64,000 nucleotides of DNA from Blastomyces gilchristii SLH14081 (GCF_000003855.2 NW_003101664.1:868878-932877), one strand, 5' to 3'; positions 10,557 through 26,077 are shown, counted from the stretch's first letter. Made by a program: numbers and translations. Notes: a model not told the origin generated them from the sequence alone.

Positions 10557-11652
10557 ATGAATGTTAGTGAGCTAAAGGACGACCTTGCTGAGCTCTATCA
10601 CAACAGATCATCTGGGTGCGAGACACCCCATTCTTTATGAATCCTCGCTCAAAGATACTGTGGAAACTTGGCCCGGTCTTCACAGAACGCGAGACCTATG
10701 GAGATGATGATATCTATGAGACATATATGACAGAGACATGTGGTACATGCGTCGCAACTCAGGTTGAGCCCAACCCCGGAGTTCAGGGCATTGCAAAGAT
10801 AAGAATGCAGTATGCAGACATGGCCTCCAAGTTTCTTGTCTCCCACCATGTCTGCTTTGTTTCTAACCTTGACACCTTGACATGTGTAGGATCCCTGATG
10901 ATCCTGGGAACCCTTCATCAACCAAGCCTAAACATAGCAGCCGTCGCGTTGGATTTGAGTTTTATAATCATGACACACTCACCAAACTTGGTTGCACTTG
11001 TATTCCAAAGCTACTAGACTATGCATCTCTAATTCAAAAAGAGAAGGATCCTGTTCCAGGTGGCTTCCTTTTCTTCCTTGTGATGGAAAGATTACCAGGG
11101 CGCAATTTGGCTAATTTTGCTGATTGCCCATGTCTGAGAGGGACCAAGTCCGGTTGGCCTTTGCTAAGTCAATCCGGTAAGTTATCCCTCCTGGCCTTGC
11201 AATTCTCAACCCATTCATTCCTTCTTTTTGAAAGATGATTTCCAGATTTGACATAGTTGCCAGCGAATTCTACGCCTTCAGGTTCATGCATAATGACCCT
11301 AACCGTCGCAATCTGATGTGGGACCCTGAGAATAAGAAGTGGTATGTGTGGTAAACTGGACATACATACCCCGTACACAGTTTTATCATTGCTTACCCTA
11401 ACGATATTCTGCAGCTACATAATAGACCTTGAAGATGCGTATCAAATCAATGACGATGAGGAGCCCACCAAGTTCATGTCTGAGCTCCATTACCGCGAGT
11501 GGGGGATAGCTGGCCCCGAAATCAACTGCCACATGTATGGTTTGGGTCCAATGGTCCCGCATGATGGCAAGTGCATTGAGGGCCCCGACGACGAGATGCT
11601 TGAGAAGATGGCCGCCGATGCAGCTGTCAAGGAGCTTGTGTTCGGAAAATAA
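10557..11652 (+). pseudogene. Kinase-like (APH-fold) pseudogene
   Basis: Pieces of one kinase-like protein lie in order. They include a segment with VATQVEPNPG and IAKIRMQY; an exon from about 10891 with VGFEFYNHDTL, IPKLLDYA and FFLVMERLPGRNLA (hinge region); an exon at 11235-11341 with FMHNDPNRRNLMW (catalytic-loop equivalent); and a last exon from 11416 with CYIIDLEDAY (metal-binding Asp) ending at TAA 11652. Splicing TCCG|GTAAGT (11175) to AAAG|ATGATTTC enters the frame DDFQI and hits TGA at once, while the conserved SEFYAFRFMHND lies in another frame. There is therefore a frameshift near 11250. The 5' end also does not splice cleanly from the ATG at 10557. Likely a dead member of the kinase-like families expanded in Onygenales. 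Confidence 0.6.
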
Positions 11653-12416
11653 ACTATCCTTCTTGGATTGTAACGCTTTCTACTGTCGCCCTTTATGCGA
11701 AGGGAAATCAGGAATGGAAGGTGACTAGTGATATATCTACCTCCTTCCATGGACAGTGTGGGATCCTTCATTTAAGGGTCAAGTGATGATCTATATATTT
11801 GCGCATTGAATACTGATGTTACAGCCCCGATGAATGTTTAACCACAATTCCTTTTGTAATCAACTGGGTGGAAGGCCAGGTAATTAATCTGTGCAGCGAT
11901 ACAGAGGATGGAAGGTTTTTCTACCCAGTAAATTGGTGTGTACTATAATGCAAATGAATTTAAATGGAGTCTTATACAATGGCTCGCCAAAAGTAAAATC
12001 AGCTAAAAAAACAAATATATTTAAACAAGAAAAATATGTGGATGCTACTGCCTATCGCACTTTGCCAATAAAATTGGATTTAGACCAGAATGGGATTACT
12101 TTCTCGTCAACAAGAACCAAAGGGAGGGAAATGGATTGGATTGGATTGGATTTTTATTTTTATTTTTATTTTTATTTTTATACGGACATTTTTTATGGAG
12201 ATTCTTCTCCGTTAACCGTAGAATCTTAGGGTCCTTCTGCTTGCAGGGAGAGTCCTAGAATAAATACATTTCAATATCATGGCGGTAAAGATGAGGCAGT
12301 TAACGATAGGAGAGAAGGTCAGTAATTTAAAGAAAGCCTGCCATCTCAACATTGTCATTGTTAGTCTGGAGGGGGTATATTAGAGCAACGCGACCCTCTT
12401 TCTTCTCTATGAGGAT
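11653..12416. other. Spacer between two kinase-like pseudogenes
   Basis: No gene seen. Contains an (ATTTTT)n-like tract at about 12149-12181 preceded by GGATT repeats. Part of the lost 5' end of the 12.4-kb pseudogene may lie here. Confidence 0.4.
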
Positions 12417-12861
12417 ATGGATGCGTCCCATGTTTCCCTAATCGATATTAAAAACAGCCCAGGCAATCAATTTCATGAACAAGGCCGAAATAGCGGCAAT
12501 ATGTCAGCAGGTAAGTCGACAAAAACATTATCAACAGAAAGACACTCAAGGCTGATCCATGTAGGTTCTCTCCGGGCTCTCCTTCATCCACATGGAACTC
12601 GGAATTACCCATGGCGCCATTAACACTGAAAATGTGGTGTTGAGCGGAACGGGCATTGGTAAAGCCAAAGGAATGCGTTGCACCACTTCTGGTGCTGAGC
12701 TCGATGATACTTTGGGCGATATGGTTGCAGGATTGATAGTCGGATCGGCAGGAAGTCACATTTTTCTGCAATTTTCCCCAGGGGTTGACTGTCTAGTTCC
12801 ACATGTACGGGTGGCAGTGAGGAATGGGATGTTCGCATGGCGTTTGATAGCAGCAAGTTAA
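12417..12861 (+). pseudogene. Protein-kinase-like pseudogene fragment
   Basis: The first part reads MDASHVSLIDIKNSPG in one frame, then INFMNKAEIAAICQQ in the next frame, so one base has been gained or two lost near 12440-12466. A normal intron follows (CAGCAG|GTAAGT to TGTAG) and then VLSGLSFIHMELGITHGAIN with ENVVLSGTG, which matches the kinase C-lobe pattern (helix E, then HRD-loop equivalent with ITHGAIN replacing the usual HRD...N). After that the frame degrades and no DFG is seen. There is no N-lobe in front. This is a fragment of a fungal kinase-like gene, distinct in type from its APH-fold neighbour at 10.6-11.7 kb. Confidence 0.6.
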
Positions 12862-14418
12862 GGACTGAAAATGCGTTGTCTCAATAGGAAGTTTAGAACA
12901 ACTAAGTCTGTATATATTTACTTAAATCCACTCTGCATTGAGAAAATAAAGAAAGAGAAACGGAAAATAGAAATAAAAAATAGAAATGGAGGAAGAGAGA
13001 AAAAGAGAAAAAGGGTAGCATGACAGACACAATGAACTCTGCAGAGGCAGCAGATAAACTTTACTCTCATTTCTAGAAATATTCATCTGCAATGTAAGCA
13101 GGATGTTTTTTGAAACCTCAGATGCAATATTAAGATCTCTACAGTCCCTCCCAACAGATATGCAACACATTTCCAGTCCACCTGGACTGTCAATACTTTG
13201 TGAAGGAATGTTTCAATAATGCTGCTAAATCCGGAGGAGGAAAATAAGCTTTATCGCCAAGCCAAGATAATGCGGCGGGTGTGGGGTGAGGTTAAATTAA
13301 GGTTGGTTGTTCCCACTAAGGTTAATCTGGTATAGTCTCTCCTCTCCTCGCTTGTTGGCATCCAATATTTTTATCCTCATTCTTCCATGTATCTTGTTTC
13401 TCTTCCCACTCAGTTTGATGCTCATGAAGACACCACGCGAAAAATGAAAATTGTGTCATTTGATGCCTTTGAAGACTTCCACGACTATTTCATTGTTTTT
13501 CCCGCCTCTTGGCCTCAGCCCCAAATGGGGACAAGCTTACCTAGCGAACAGAGTGCAAGAAACCTTCATGTTCTTTCATTGCCTCGTAGACAGTCTCTCC
13601 CGAATGGATCACCATGTACTTACCGGAACAACTCACAGGGGTGAAAGATAACCGGGTAGAATCGCGGGATGTGAACGAGGGTGCCTAACGTCCATCCCTG
13701 CTCGAATTTCCACTCAGAAATTATCTAGTCACATGCCGTCCGATTCCCGCACGAATAGTTTGTGGCGATTGCCGTTCGTCAGGAGCTCAAGTCCAATTGC
13801 GCCAGCAGAGAAAGTCCCTACCCTGCTTCGGGGGTTAGTTATGTTCTTTCGCAACTTTCCCGGGCCTTTGGGAGGTCTGCGGGATCTACGTGGTCAAACT
13901 CTTTGTTTGCTTTGCGCCCGCGGGTTTTCATTGTTCAATACTATCTACGCCAATGGCGTCACAGCCTGCAGATGCTACTTTGCGAAGGAGGGAGTGTCCG
14001 AGCGTTTGATTTGACAGCTCGCCGCTATGTAACTGGTGTCGATCTCCCGGCATGAACCGTGGGTCGGGAATTTCGTGCATAACGGTTCTGTCCGGCGCTC
14101 TCATCTCTCATGGATAGAGTGAGTGGTTGTAGAGAAAAAGTCCCGGGGACGGGGGTTGGGTTCGGCCGTGGGATTTTTTCTCACACATCTCGATTAGCCG
14201 TTCAAGGAGAGAGCCGCAGTGAGGTTAGAAGATAACGAATGGTTGGTATAAGAAGAGCTTGAGGGATTCCTACTGAAGATGCACCTTTCGTCATATCTAT
14301 CCCCATCGTCAAGGCTCTCTCTACGTGCCTATTACAATTTCGTCGTTCATAATCTGGTATATCTAGTTATATTCGCAGACCCCCTGGGAGCAGCTCATTT
14401 ATCAGACCGACCACCACC
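12862..14418. other. Unassigned region with coding-like minus-strand frames
   Basis: No model can be built, but several minus-strand frames look protein-like. At 14080-13928 there is an ATG-started 50-codon frame (MHEIPDPRFMPGDRHQLH). At 13821-13729 a frame reads VGTFSAGAIGLELL and ends at a stop, and near 13720-13640 there is another (VHIPRFYPVIFHP). A plus-strand frame at 13762-14055 is also open, so part of this may be composition. No known domain recognised. Confidence 0.3.
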
Positions 14419-14899
14419 ATGGATAAATCTACAGAATGTAGTAGTATCACATATTGCAACTTGATGAATGGATAATGACTATGGCTAACCCGTCTTCTAG
14501 ATACTTGTGGGAAATGCGACGGGGATCTGAAAGGAAATTACCGCTTTTGCAGCAAATGTAAGTATATTCCTTCGCTTTCGCTTGGGACAGCGCTCCTACC
14601 TCTCTAGATAATATGAGGCTGATAGTAATAAACGAAACCTCCAGGCGAATGCGCTGTGCCCCGTTGTGTCAATCCTAAATCCGGCTTGTATCTGTGCTCT
14701 TTCCGTACGTCCCAGATTATCCAACCTTTCAAAATCCATAAGTTCTACTTTCGCAAGAGGGAAAAAAAAGAAAAAAAAGAAAAAAAAGCAAATTTGCTAA
14801 AATTTTCTTTACCACGAAACAGATACGTGCAAGAAATGTGAAGAAGACATGGCTCCCCAGGGTCTATATTGTGATGATTGTGCACCAAAGACGAAATGA
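14419..14899 (+). CDS. Small cysteine-pair (zinc-ribbon-like) protein, four exons
   Basis: Exons 14419-14437, 14501-14557, 14645-14704 and 14823-14899 join with consistent phases (every junction is 1+2 nt) into 70 residues. All introns have GT...AG ends, and the first shows GGCTAAC before its AG. The product contains three short modules of similar layout: YTCGKCDGDLKGNYRFCSKC; then ECAVPRC...YLCSF; then HTCKKCEEDM...GLYCDDC. CxxC pairs about 11-13 residues apart suggest metal-binding ribbons. Each module sits on its own exon, so exon duplication may have built the gene. The first donor (GTAGTA) is weak and the start rests on a single ATG with a good context (ACCATGG). No family recognised. 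Without expression data the model is tentative, but the periodic cysteines and clean phases make chance unlikely. Confidence 0.6.
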
Positions 14900-16102
14900 G
14901 TGTGGTCCCCTCAGTGTGGCTTTCTATTGTCCACCATTCCGAACGCCACTTTCAGCAGGGCGTCGGACGTCAGGCGTTAGATTGGAGTAACCAATATCAC
15001 GCAAATTTTGGATTACCTTTTCAATTTTCCTCCACGCACTCTGTCTAACCTCCGCCCCACCGAACTCCTTATTCAACATATCGGCCTAGATCGCTCTCGT
15101 CAATTTTGTTTAACCCTGGCCGTTTGGATATCGACGTTGGAATATTTTCTTTGATTTTGTATTACTTTGCTGCTGGTGCAGTAGTAGTTATTATTGTTTT
15201 TGTTTTCTTATTTTGCTTTGTATACAATGCTCAAGCCAGAGTGGAGATACAGTACTTATACCCAGAGATCTTAGCTATACTCATTCATTTAAGAAGAATC
15301 AACAAAGAAAGATGAGGTCTTCTTTTTTCTACCCTTTTTATTCTATCAAGCAAGTCTCCCGTTTCTCTGTAGCTATCTATCACTCAAAGCAGCGCTTTAA
15401 TTTTGAAGTAATAAACGTTTTGCATCTTAATTAGATAGATGGGGGGCTGTCATGTTGCATGAAGAGATTCGAGTTCATCGACAGCTTTTCGCATCGCTGC
15501 AAGTGTTTCGTCGATTACCTAGGTACCTCTCATTCCCCCACCTCACGTAGCATTAGAGCATCTACTGCCCGCTCACTTCGCCCACTAGCCTTGGTGTTCA
15601 GCTGCCAGTGCTGATACGCCAATAGGTAGCCAGGTCTGCCAGGATGGAAGGAATGTATGAATGCCAGTGAAAAAGAAACTTGACTCCACGGCTTAGCTTG
15701 GCCAGGTACAGAAAGGAAAGATAGGGGGCGCGACTATAGCTGAATCTAGTCATGGTTGAGTGTTGTGTCAGCGATGCCCATTGAGAGGGTATAAGTGCTA
15801 AGAGATAAAAATTCGAAGTATTAAGCTGACAAAGTGCCCTAGAGAGAGGTATAATAGTAGTAGGGATCGCCTGTGGTATCATCCTTATTCAAAAAAGCCC
15901 TGAACCCAACCCAAAATTGTAAAATGCAAGACAATAAGACCCAGCGCCGGCGCTGTCATGAGCTGAACTCCAAAAGACTCAGCATATTCTCGCCAGCAGT
16001 ACGTGAACCCAGTGCCACCCCAGACTAACTCGCAATCCCATGTAAAACGTTTCGCTCAATAACAGACCTAACCCCAAAAGAAACAGGACGCACAAGAACC
16101 AA
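14900..16102. other. Intergenic region, no gene seen
   Basis: T-rich stretch at 15140-15220 and scattered short frames without coding character. The right end is presumably the 3' UTR of the Gcn5 gene. Confidence 0.45.
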
Positions 16103-17403
16103 TCAATCTTCAAGTAAGTCAGCCCACTCCGGAATCTTCTTGATCAAACTCCACATGTACTTCTCCAGTTTGACAGCGCACTTAGCATACACTGTACTCG
16201 CATCATTGTACTGGCGACAATTGCTAAAAATCAACTTCAGATCAGCAACAAGGTCTTTCGGAGTCGTATAAGAATCGCACTCCAATCTCTCTTCCATAGT
16301 CGACAGGTCCATCGGCGAGGAAATAACATTGTAATAGTCGGGGACCTCATCCCTGTTCACCGGAACGAGGAACGGCCACGCCTGTTTGTGGTTCTGGATT
16401 TCATTCAGAAAACGCCGCAGTTCGTTGAAATGGCGGCCGTGGCGCGGTTCGCGGGCTAACTTGTCCATGTCTGGCGACCAGCCCGTTGCGCGAATGGCGG
16501 GGATGGAGAGTGGGTCGATGGACGTGACAGTGAGGCCGTTGGCCCATTGCGGAGGCGGGGGGTGGATGATGTGGCTTTCGCTGAAGGTGCGCATTTTGGC
16601 GAGGACGGCTTCCTTCTGTTTGAGAATCATGCGGCCGACTTCGAGATAGCGTACTCGGGGAAGCATGGAGCACTGCATGAGCGTGCCCCCTTCATAGTCC
16701 TTGATGTACCCCATCCAGATGGACCTGTCGAGCGTGATCTCTTTGGTAAACCCCTGTTTTTGAAAATAGCCCGTGGCATAGTTATCGGCGTAGGTTAGAA
16801 AATGCATCACCGGCCCAGTAGCTCTAACGTAATCTTTCAAATGGAACATGAGATGCGCGCCGTATCCTTTCACCTGCTGGTGCGACGAGACGGCGCAGAA
16901 CACGATTTCGGCAAACCCGCGGTCACGGAATTCCCGGAATGTTATTCCGCCAATGACTTCCAGAGGCATTTTGACGATGGCCATGGAGAGATGTGCACGA
17001 TCGTAGACAAGACGCGCGACATAGTCCTTGGGCATTTTGGGAAGTTGTTTTTGAAACAGGCATTTGAGTCCTGTAAGGATGATTGTACTCTCTCTTGAGC
17101 CGTCATTGTTGACAACTCGGAACTCGATCTCGCCATTTCGTTCTTCCAAAACTGCAGGCTTTCATAGAAGATAGTTAGAACGGTTTTCCTGCCATTTCTT
17201 TTTTAAAGGCCCTAGCATACCTTCTCCGGGAAAGGCACCGTCCTCATAGCCGGAGTTTTAGACTCCGGTTCTGTCGACCCATCATGAAAGTTTTTGATTC
17301 TTTTAGGGTCTGGGGCGTTATTTGGTTCTTCAACAGCAGTGCGCTTCGCGTCGAGATGTTGCCCGATGGAGGTTGGTAGTGAGTGCGACGCTGCTTTGTC
17401 CAT
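16103..17403 (-). CDS. gcnE: Histone acetyltransferase Gcn5 (SAGA catalytic subunit)
   Basis: Exon 1 is 17221-17403 and exon 2 is 16103-17158. The 62-nt intron has GTATGC and CTAAC and is placed so that FPEK joins [14 protein letters not shown], the conserved junction of fungal Gcn5. The 412-residue product is nuclear and acetylates histone H3 tails within SAGA-type complexes. The GNAT domain spans roughly residues 70-230: catalytic Glu in AEIVFCAV, acetyl-CoA loop QVKGYG and the FLTYADNYA segment. A linker follows ([14 protein letters not shown]), then a C-terminal bromodomain at about 300-405 with [15 protein letters not shown] and the acetyl-lysine-binding Asn in CRQYNDAS. The length matches the family. 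The gene is divergent from the Pbs2 gene at 18845. Start at 17403 is the only early in-frame Met. Confidence 0.95.
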
Positions 17404-18844
17404 GTGTGTTGAATGCCTGCGCCTGGGCTCTCGAAAGGCGGATATGTAAATGACAAGTATACTGCAGGCTGACCTGGAGCTCTCTGAAGCTATATCGCAG
17501 ACTTCCTCACCCCCTTGAACCTTGGAATGATGGAATGGTGAGGTAGCTGGCTGGGCTGGGCTGGGATTTAACTACTGGCGGTTTGTTCCAAATGCGGGAT
17601 GGGGCGACCAGGTGAGGCTAAGACAAACTTGGCATAGTGGGCTTGGCGCCCCGTCCAAGCAGGGATAATTACTCCGTACCATGTCCAATTATTATTATTA
17701 ATACTTGCTTCTTCTGTGGCGTTGGCGATAGTGGCTGTGTATGTGTTCTTGACCAATCACAAGCAAGCAGTGTTTGGAGCCACACTCTTACATAAGCCAC
17801 GTACAGCCGGCCAAAAGATATCCGCAATCACATGAGAATTGAGCCTCCTCCTGCTGACCTTCGTCGTCGTCGTCGTCGTCGTCGTCTTCTTCTTCTGTTG
17901 CTGTTTGTGTATGCTCATGTCCATCTTATTCTCTATCTAAGACCGCTCGGTGCACAGGCACAGGCTATCCAGGGAAACCTCTTTGTGAAAGATCTTCTGT
18001 CGTTCATTTGCTACTGCCAACTATCTTGTCCCCGCCAATCGCCAACCAGCGTCCGTCCTAACGCCTGTTAAACTCTGCTGCCTTAAATAAAGCCACATGC
18101 CACTCTCGCCCTCTCCCCGCCATCCGCTCGAACACTCTCATCAAGTTTTGCTCTGACAGAAAAGACAGATCAAGAACAGAAGACACGAAAAGGACTGAGC
18201 GGGCAGTATAAAAATAATAAAAAATAAATAAAGGAACAAAAAACTAAAACCAGCAATTTCCTTGGTCTACAATAATCCTATCCAACCGTCCCAGCGGCCT
18301 GACTCAGTGTGCCCCGCCGAGGCAGCCTATTTGATCCCTGGTAGAAAATTCTTTCCCGTGTGTACTTCTTCGGCACTCGCCCCTTGCCCCTTCAGTTTCA
18401 CACATACGGACATATTATTACCACCGCTATACATTTATATATATATACATATATCTATATATCTATATATATACCTCTTCATATATACAACCCGCCGCTT
18501 CTTGTCCTACCAATTACACTCTGTCGTCTCTTATTCTATCTTCTCCGTTCCAGTATACTTCCATGCCCCGACGGTAGTTCCCGACGTTGACTGGTCTGGA
18601 GGTGCGCTGTGGAGGTCGCCTAGAGCAGCCCTTCAGAAGAGAGAGATCAAGCGAGAGGGGCAGAGAGTGAGACGGAGAGAGAAAGGGAAAAGAGACAGAG
18701 AGAAAGAGCGAAGCCGCGAGCGCCAGTTGACATTTTGTTTATCCGAATCCGAATTGACGATAGCAACAACACGTCAATGGTCATAACCAAAACCGGCTCA
18801 TCCAACCCTTCGTAGCAGAACACGCACCCCTCCCTCCCTGCAAT
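17404..18844. other. Divergent promoter region between gcnE and the Pbs2 gene
   Basis: About 1.4 kb without a supported gene. Contains TACTCCGTA at 17670-17678, a GTC trinucleotide run at 17862-17887, a TA-rich microsatellite at 18429-18472 and a GA-rich stretch at 18640-18715. An open frame at 18262-18786 is largely low-complexity and lies in the probable Pbs2 5' leader. Confidence 0.5.
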
Positions 18845-20946
18845 ATGGACGGCCATGACCTCCAAGATGGTGCGGACAATGATCTCCCTAAACCCCAACA
18901 ATCATTTCCCGCACTTTCGCCCATGCCCTCGGCCGATAATCAGCCCCCAACCCTGCGTCGTGTCTCTGACAACCCCACCATAATGAGCCCTTCCTCCACC
19001 CCTCTTGGTCACGTCAATGCCGCTCGGAAGCCACCTGTTCCTCCTCCTACCTCTACCCCACGATCCAGCGGCTTGAACCAGGATATCCAGGCAAAAATGA
19101 AGGCATTCTCACTTTCCAGGCAAGGTGTCCGCCCAGGAGCGAACCCACAGTCGTCACCAACAACAAATAACCCCCGTACTGGAAATCCCATAGTGACTGC
19201 TGCGGTTCAGGGAGGTCCACTTGTCGGCGGTATTCCTTCCACCACTAGCCGGAGCACTCCTTCCCCGGTAGTTGGTGGTGCTATCCCGCCAGGTATAGGC
19301 AGATTAACCTCACATTCAGCCCCTGGGTGGCCGTCGCATCCTCCTACACCTACCCCGAACACGCCAATGCAGCCCAAAATGGGTGGTCTGGCTGCAAAAA
19401 GAGGGTTAAACCGTGGAATGAAACTATCCGATGCTTCGGGACCTCCAAAGGGCCGCGCAACGCCAGGGCAGCCGGGAAGTCTCCCTGGTGCGAACGATGC
19501 CTCGCAGGGCGCTGGAGGACCTACTGAGACACAGTTTAGCAAGTACTCGGAATTTGTGGATACCAAATCGGGCACTCTGAATTTTAGGAACAAGGCCATT
19601 ATACATAGTGGCGGCATCGATTTTACCTCGGGCAGCAGTTTCAGCATATCTCTAGACGAAGTTGATACTCTTGATGAACTGGGCAAAGGGAACTACGGCA
19701 CCGTCTATAAGGTTCGGCACTGTCGTCCGCATTTGCGAAGACCTGGTTTGGGTTTGCGGGGTGCCGTCTCAAGACAATCTGGGGCTCAGCCTACACAAGC
19801 CTCTAACGACCCTGATTCTAATACTACCTCCAACGTGATAATGGCTATGAAGGAGATTCGCCTCGAGTTGGACGAGGCGAAATTCACTGCTATTATTATG
19901 GAGCTGGATATCCTTCACCGCTGCGTATCGCCGTTTATCATCGATTTCTACGGTGCGTTTTTCCAGGAAGGCGCAGTGTATATTTGTGTGGAATACATGG
20001 ATGGTGGATCTGTGGAGAAGGTCTACGGCGATGGGATTCCAGAGAACATCCTTCGGAAAATCACCTTGTCTACCGTCATGGGCCTGAAGTCCTTGAAGGA
20101 CGAACATAACATCATCCACCGTGACGTCAAACCGACTAATATCCTAATCAACACCCGCGGCCAGATTAAGATTTGCGACTTTGGTGTCAGCGGGAACCTG
20201 GTGGCTAGTATCGCGAAGACAAACATCGGCTGCCAGAGTTATATGGCCCCCGAACGGATTGCGGGAGGCGGTCCCACCGCTGGCGGTGGGACGTACAGTG
20301 TGCAGAGTGATATCTGGAGTTTGGGCCTGACGATAATCGAATGTGCTATGGGTCGCTATCCATATCCACCTGAAACGTTCAATAACATCTTCAGCCAGTT
20401 GAACGTAAGTAGTCGAAAACTAAAACATACCCCAAGATACAGCGAACACAAACAAAATTCCCAACTTTTATGCTAACGCATACACAGGCCATTGTCCACG
20501 GCGACCCTCCCAAACTACCCGAGCGCGGTTACTCGTCCAAAGCCAAAGATTTCGTACAGAGCTGCCTGAACAAAAACGCATCCCTTCGACCCACCTACGC
20601 CATGCTCCTTCGCCACCCCTGGCTATCCAGCCTGATGCAGCCGCCTGAGAACCACCGTCCAACCGAGAAAGATAATAATGATGATGATGATGCCAAAACC
20701 GACGGTGACAAACCCAATGACAATGACACCGACGTTACCAGCAAGAAAAGTTCGTCTAAACCACGACCATCTTCTCTCTTCGAAACGGCCGATGAGGAAG
20801 TCGCTAGATGGGTTGTTGATGCGCTTGACCGTCGTGCAAGAGGCGTCATGGGCAATCAGCAACGGCCAGCGTTGCATGCCGTGGCCCTTGATGCGGTGCC
20901 GGGGAGTCCGCTATTGGAGGATCCGTCGTCTTTACCATCACAGTGA
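18845..20946 (+). CDS. pbs2: MAP kinase kinase of the HOG pathway (Pbs2 type)
   Basis: Exon 1 is 18845-20404 and exon 2 is 20488-20946, with an 83-nt intron (GTAAGT, GCTAAC, ACACAG); 672 residues. The kinase phosphorylates the Hog1-type MAPK in response to osmotic and other stress. The N-terminal 270 residues are Pro/Ser-rich docking and scaffold sequence. The kinase domain starts with LGKGNYGTVYKVRH; ATP-binding Lys lies in AMKEIRLELD, after an insert of about 35 residues typical of fungal Pbs2. The catalytic loop is HRDVKPTN and DFG is in CDFGVSG. The activation loop SIAKTNIG holds the phosphosites, and SYMAPERI follows. The EIRLELD and GSVEKVYGDG segments separate it from Mkk and Ste7 types. 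The C-terminal extension is Asp/Asn-rich (DDDD) and disordered. Confidence 0.93.
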
Positions 20947-24718
<3,772 letters not shown>

Positions 24719-24951
24719 ATTATAGAGGAAGTCTCGCTAGGAAGTATATGTATGTAGATAGTAAGAAGATGTGTTTGAATATAAGTCATGTTTTGGTTTA
24801 ATTCATAATCAAGAGCAACTGATATTCCACTGGTCACTGCGCATGGACCAACTCTTGAAAAAAAATAAAAGTAAAAAAGTAATCATCCCTTAATCCGTCC
24901 CTATTTCATAGACACACATACCCAAATCCTCGTACTTCGAAAAATAACAAA
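24719..24951. other. Convergent 3' ends
   Basis: Only 233 nt separate the stop codons of glutathione reductase (+) and the crotonase-family gene (-). No terminator structure stands out. Confidence 0.6.
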
Positions 24952-26077
24952 TCACAACTTCGCCCCTATCGCCCTCGGCTTAACATCCACCGGGGTCCAC
25001 CAGGGGTAAACCTCCGGCACATCCCCCTTGGTGCCAAAACTCGCCTTAAACTCCGGCGCCCTCTTCTGCAAAAAGCTCTTGACCCCTTCCTCATTCTCCC
25101 TGCCCCCAAACATCCCATAAATAACTTTCGAATCCAACAAATGCGCCTCCTCCGCGCTGCAGGGACCCCGATACATCATCTCCCTCATCAGCGTCGACGC
25201 CACCGTCGACGTATTCTTGGCAATGTCCGCCGCAATCTCCAGCGCGCGCGCCACCGTTTCCGCGCCCGTGGGCAGCACTTCGGAAAACAACGAGCCGAAC
25301 AGAGGGTGTTCGGCCGGGTATGTGGAGCCCGTTGCGGTGAGGTGGAGCGCGCGGCTGTAGCCGATCAGGCGCGGGAGAAAGAAGGAGGAGGCGGCTTCCA
25401 TCACCAGGCCACGACGCGAGAAGACGAAGCCGATCTTTGAGCCGCGGGTTGCGAGGCGGATTGTGGCGGGGAGGGTCATTGTGATGCCGATGCCGACGGC
25501 GGGGCCGTTCAGGGCCATTATTGTTGGTTTGCGGCAGGCGTTTATGGCGAGGGTTACGCGGCCGCCACTGGTTGGGGGGTTAGTTTTTTCTTTTGTTTTC
25601 TTTTCTTGTATTTTATTTTCTTGTTGCTTTTGGGTTGCCTATTGGCGTATGAGGGCAAGTTATCGCGAACCGGAGGGAGGTAACAAGAATGGGTAAATAA
25701 ACTGAAACATGTGATGGGAATTGAGGAAACTGAGTTACGCACCCGTCTCTATGCTCAACCCCATCGTCGCCAGGATTCCTCCTCGATCCATCGCCGGACG
25801 AGCTCTTCGGGAACCCAATCTCCAGGTCCGCCCCGGCGCAAAACGCGCGCCCCGCTCCCGTCACCACAATGGCTTTGACGCGGTCGTCCACGTCGACCAT
25901 GTTGAAAAACGAGATCATCTCGTCCGCCATCGTTCCCGTAAACGCATTGAGCTTATCAGGCCGATTGAGAGTTAAGAGGAGGACGGGGGTGGCCGTGGAG
26001 GCGCTAGCGGGTACATGATCGATTTTGATGTGCTGGGTTTGCAGCGCGGAGTATGATGGAGGGATTTGGATGGCCAT
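24952..26077 (-). CDS. Peroxisomal enoyl-CoA hydratase/isomerase (crotonase family)
   Basis: Exon 1 is 25743-26077 and exon 2 is 24952-25567; the 175-nt intron has GTGCGT and CTAAC before CCAACCAG. The product has 316 residues. Crotonase signatures are the NRPDKLNAFT segment, oxyanion-hole AFCAGADLE, GPAVGIGITM and the SKIGFVFSRRGLVMEAASSF stretch. The C-terminus is GAKL, with AKL a good PTS1 peroxisomal signal, so a role in peroxisomal fatty-acid oxidation is likely, either as delta3,delta2-enoyl-CoA isomerase or as hydratase. The sequence alone does not decide which. The start at 26077 (CACCATGGCC context) is preferred over an upstream in-frame Met at 26119. Good confidence in family and location, less in reaction. 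Confidence 0.88.

Noticed and set aside
15598..15882. 94-codon minus-strand frame
   Set aside because: No protein-like composition, no splice partners, no recognisable family.
18262..18786. 174-codon plus-strand frame upstream of pbs2
   Set aside because: Mostly TA-microsatellite-derived Tyr/Ile and GA-derived Arg/Glu; lies in the probable 5' leader.
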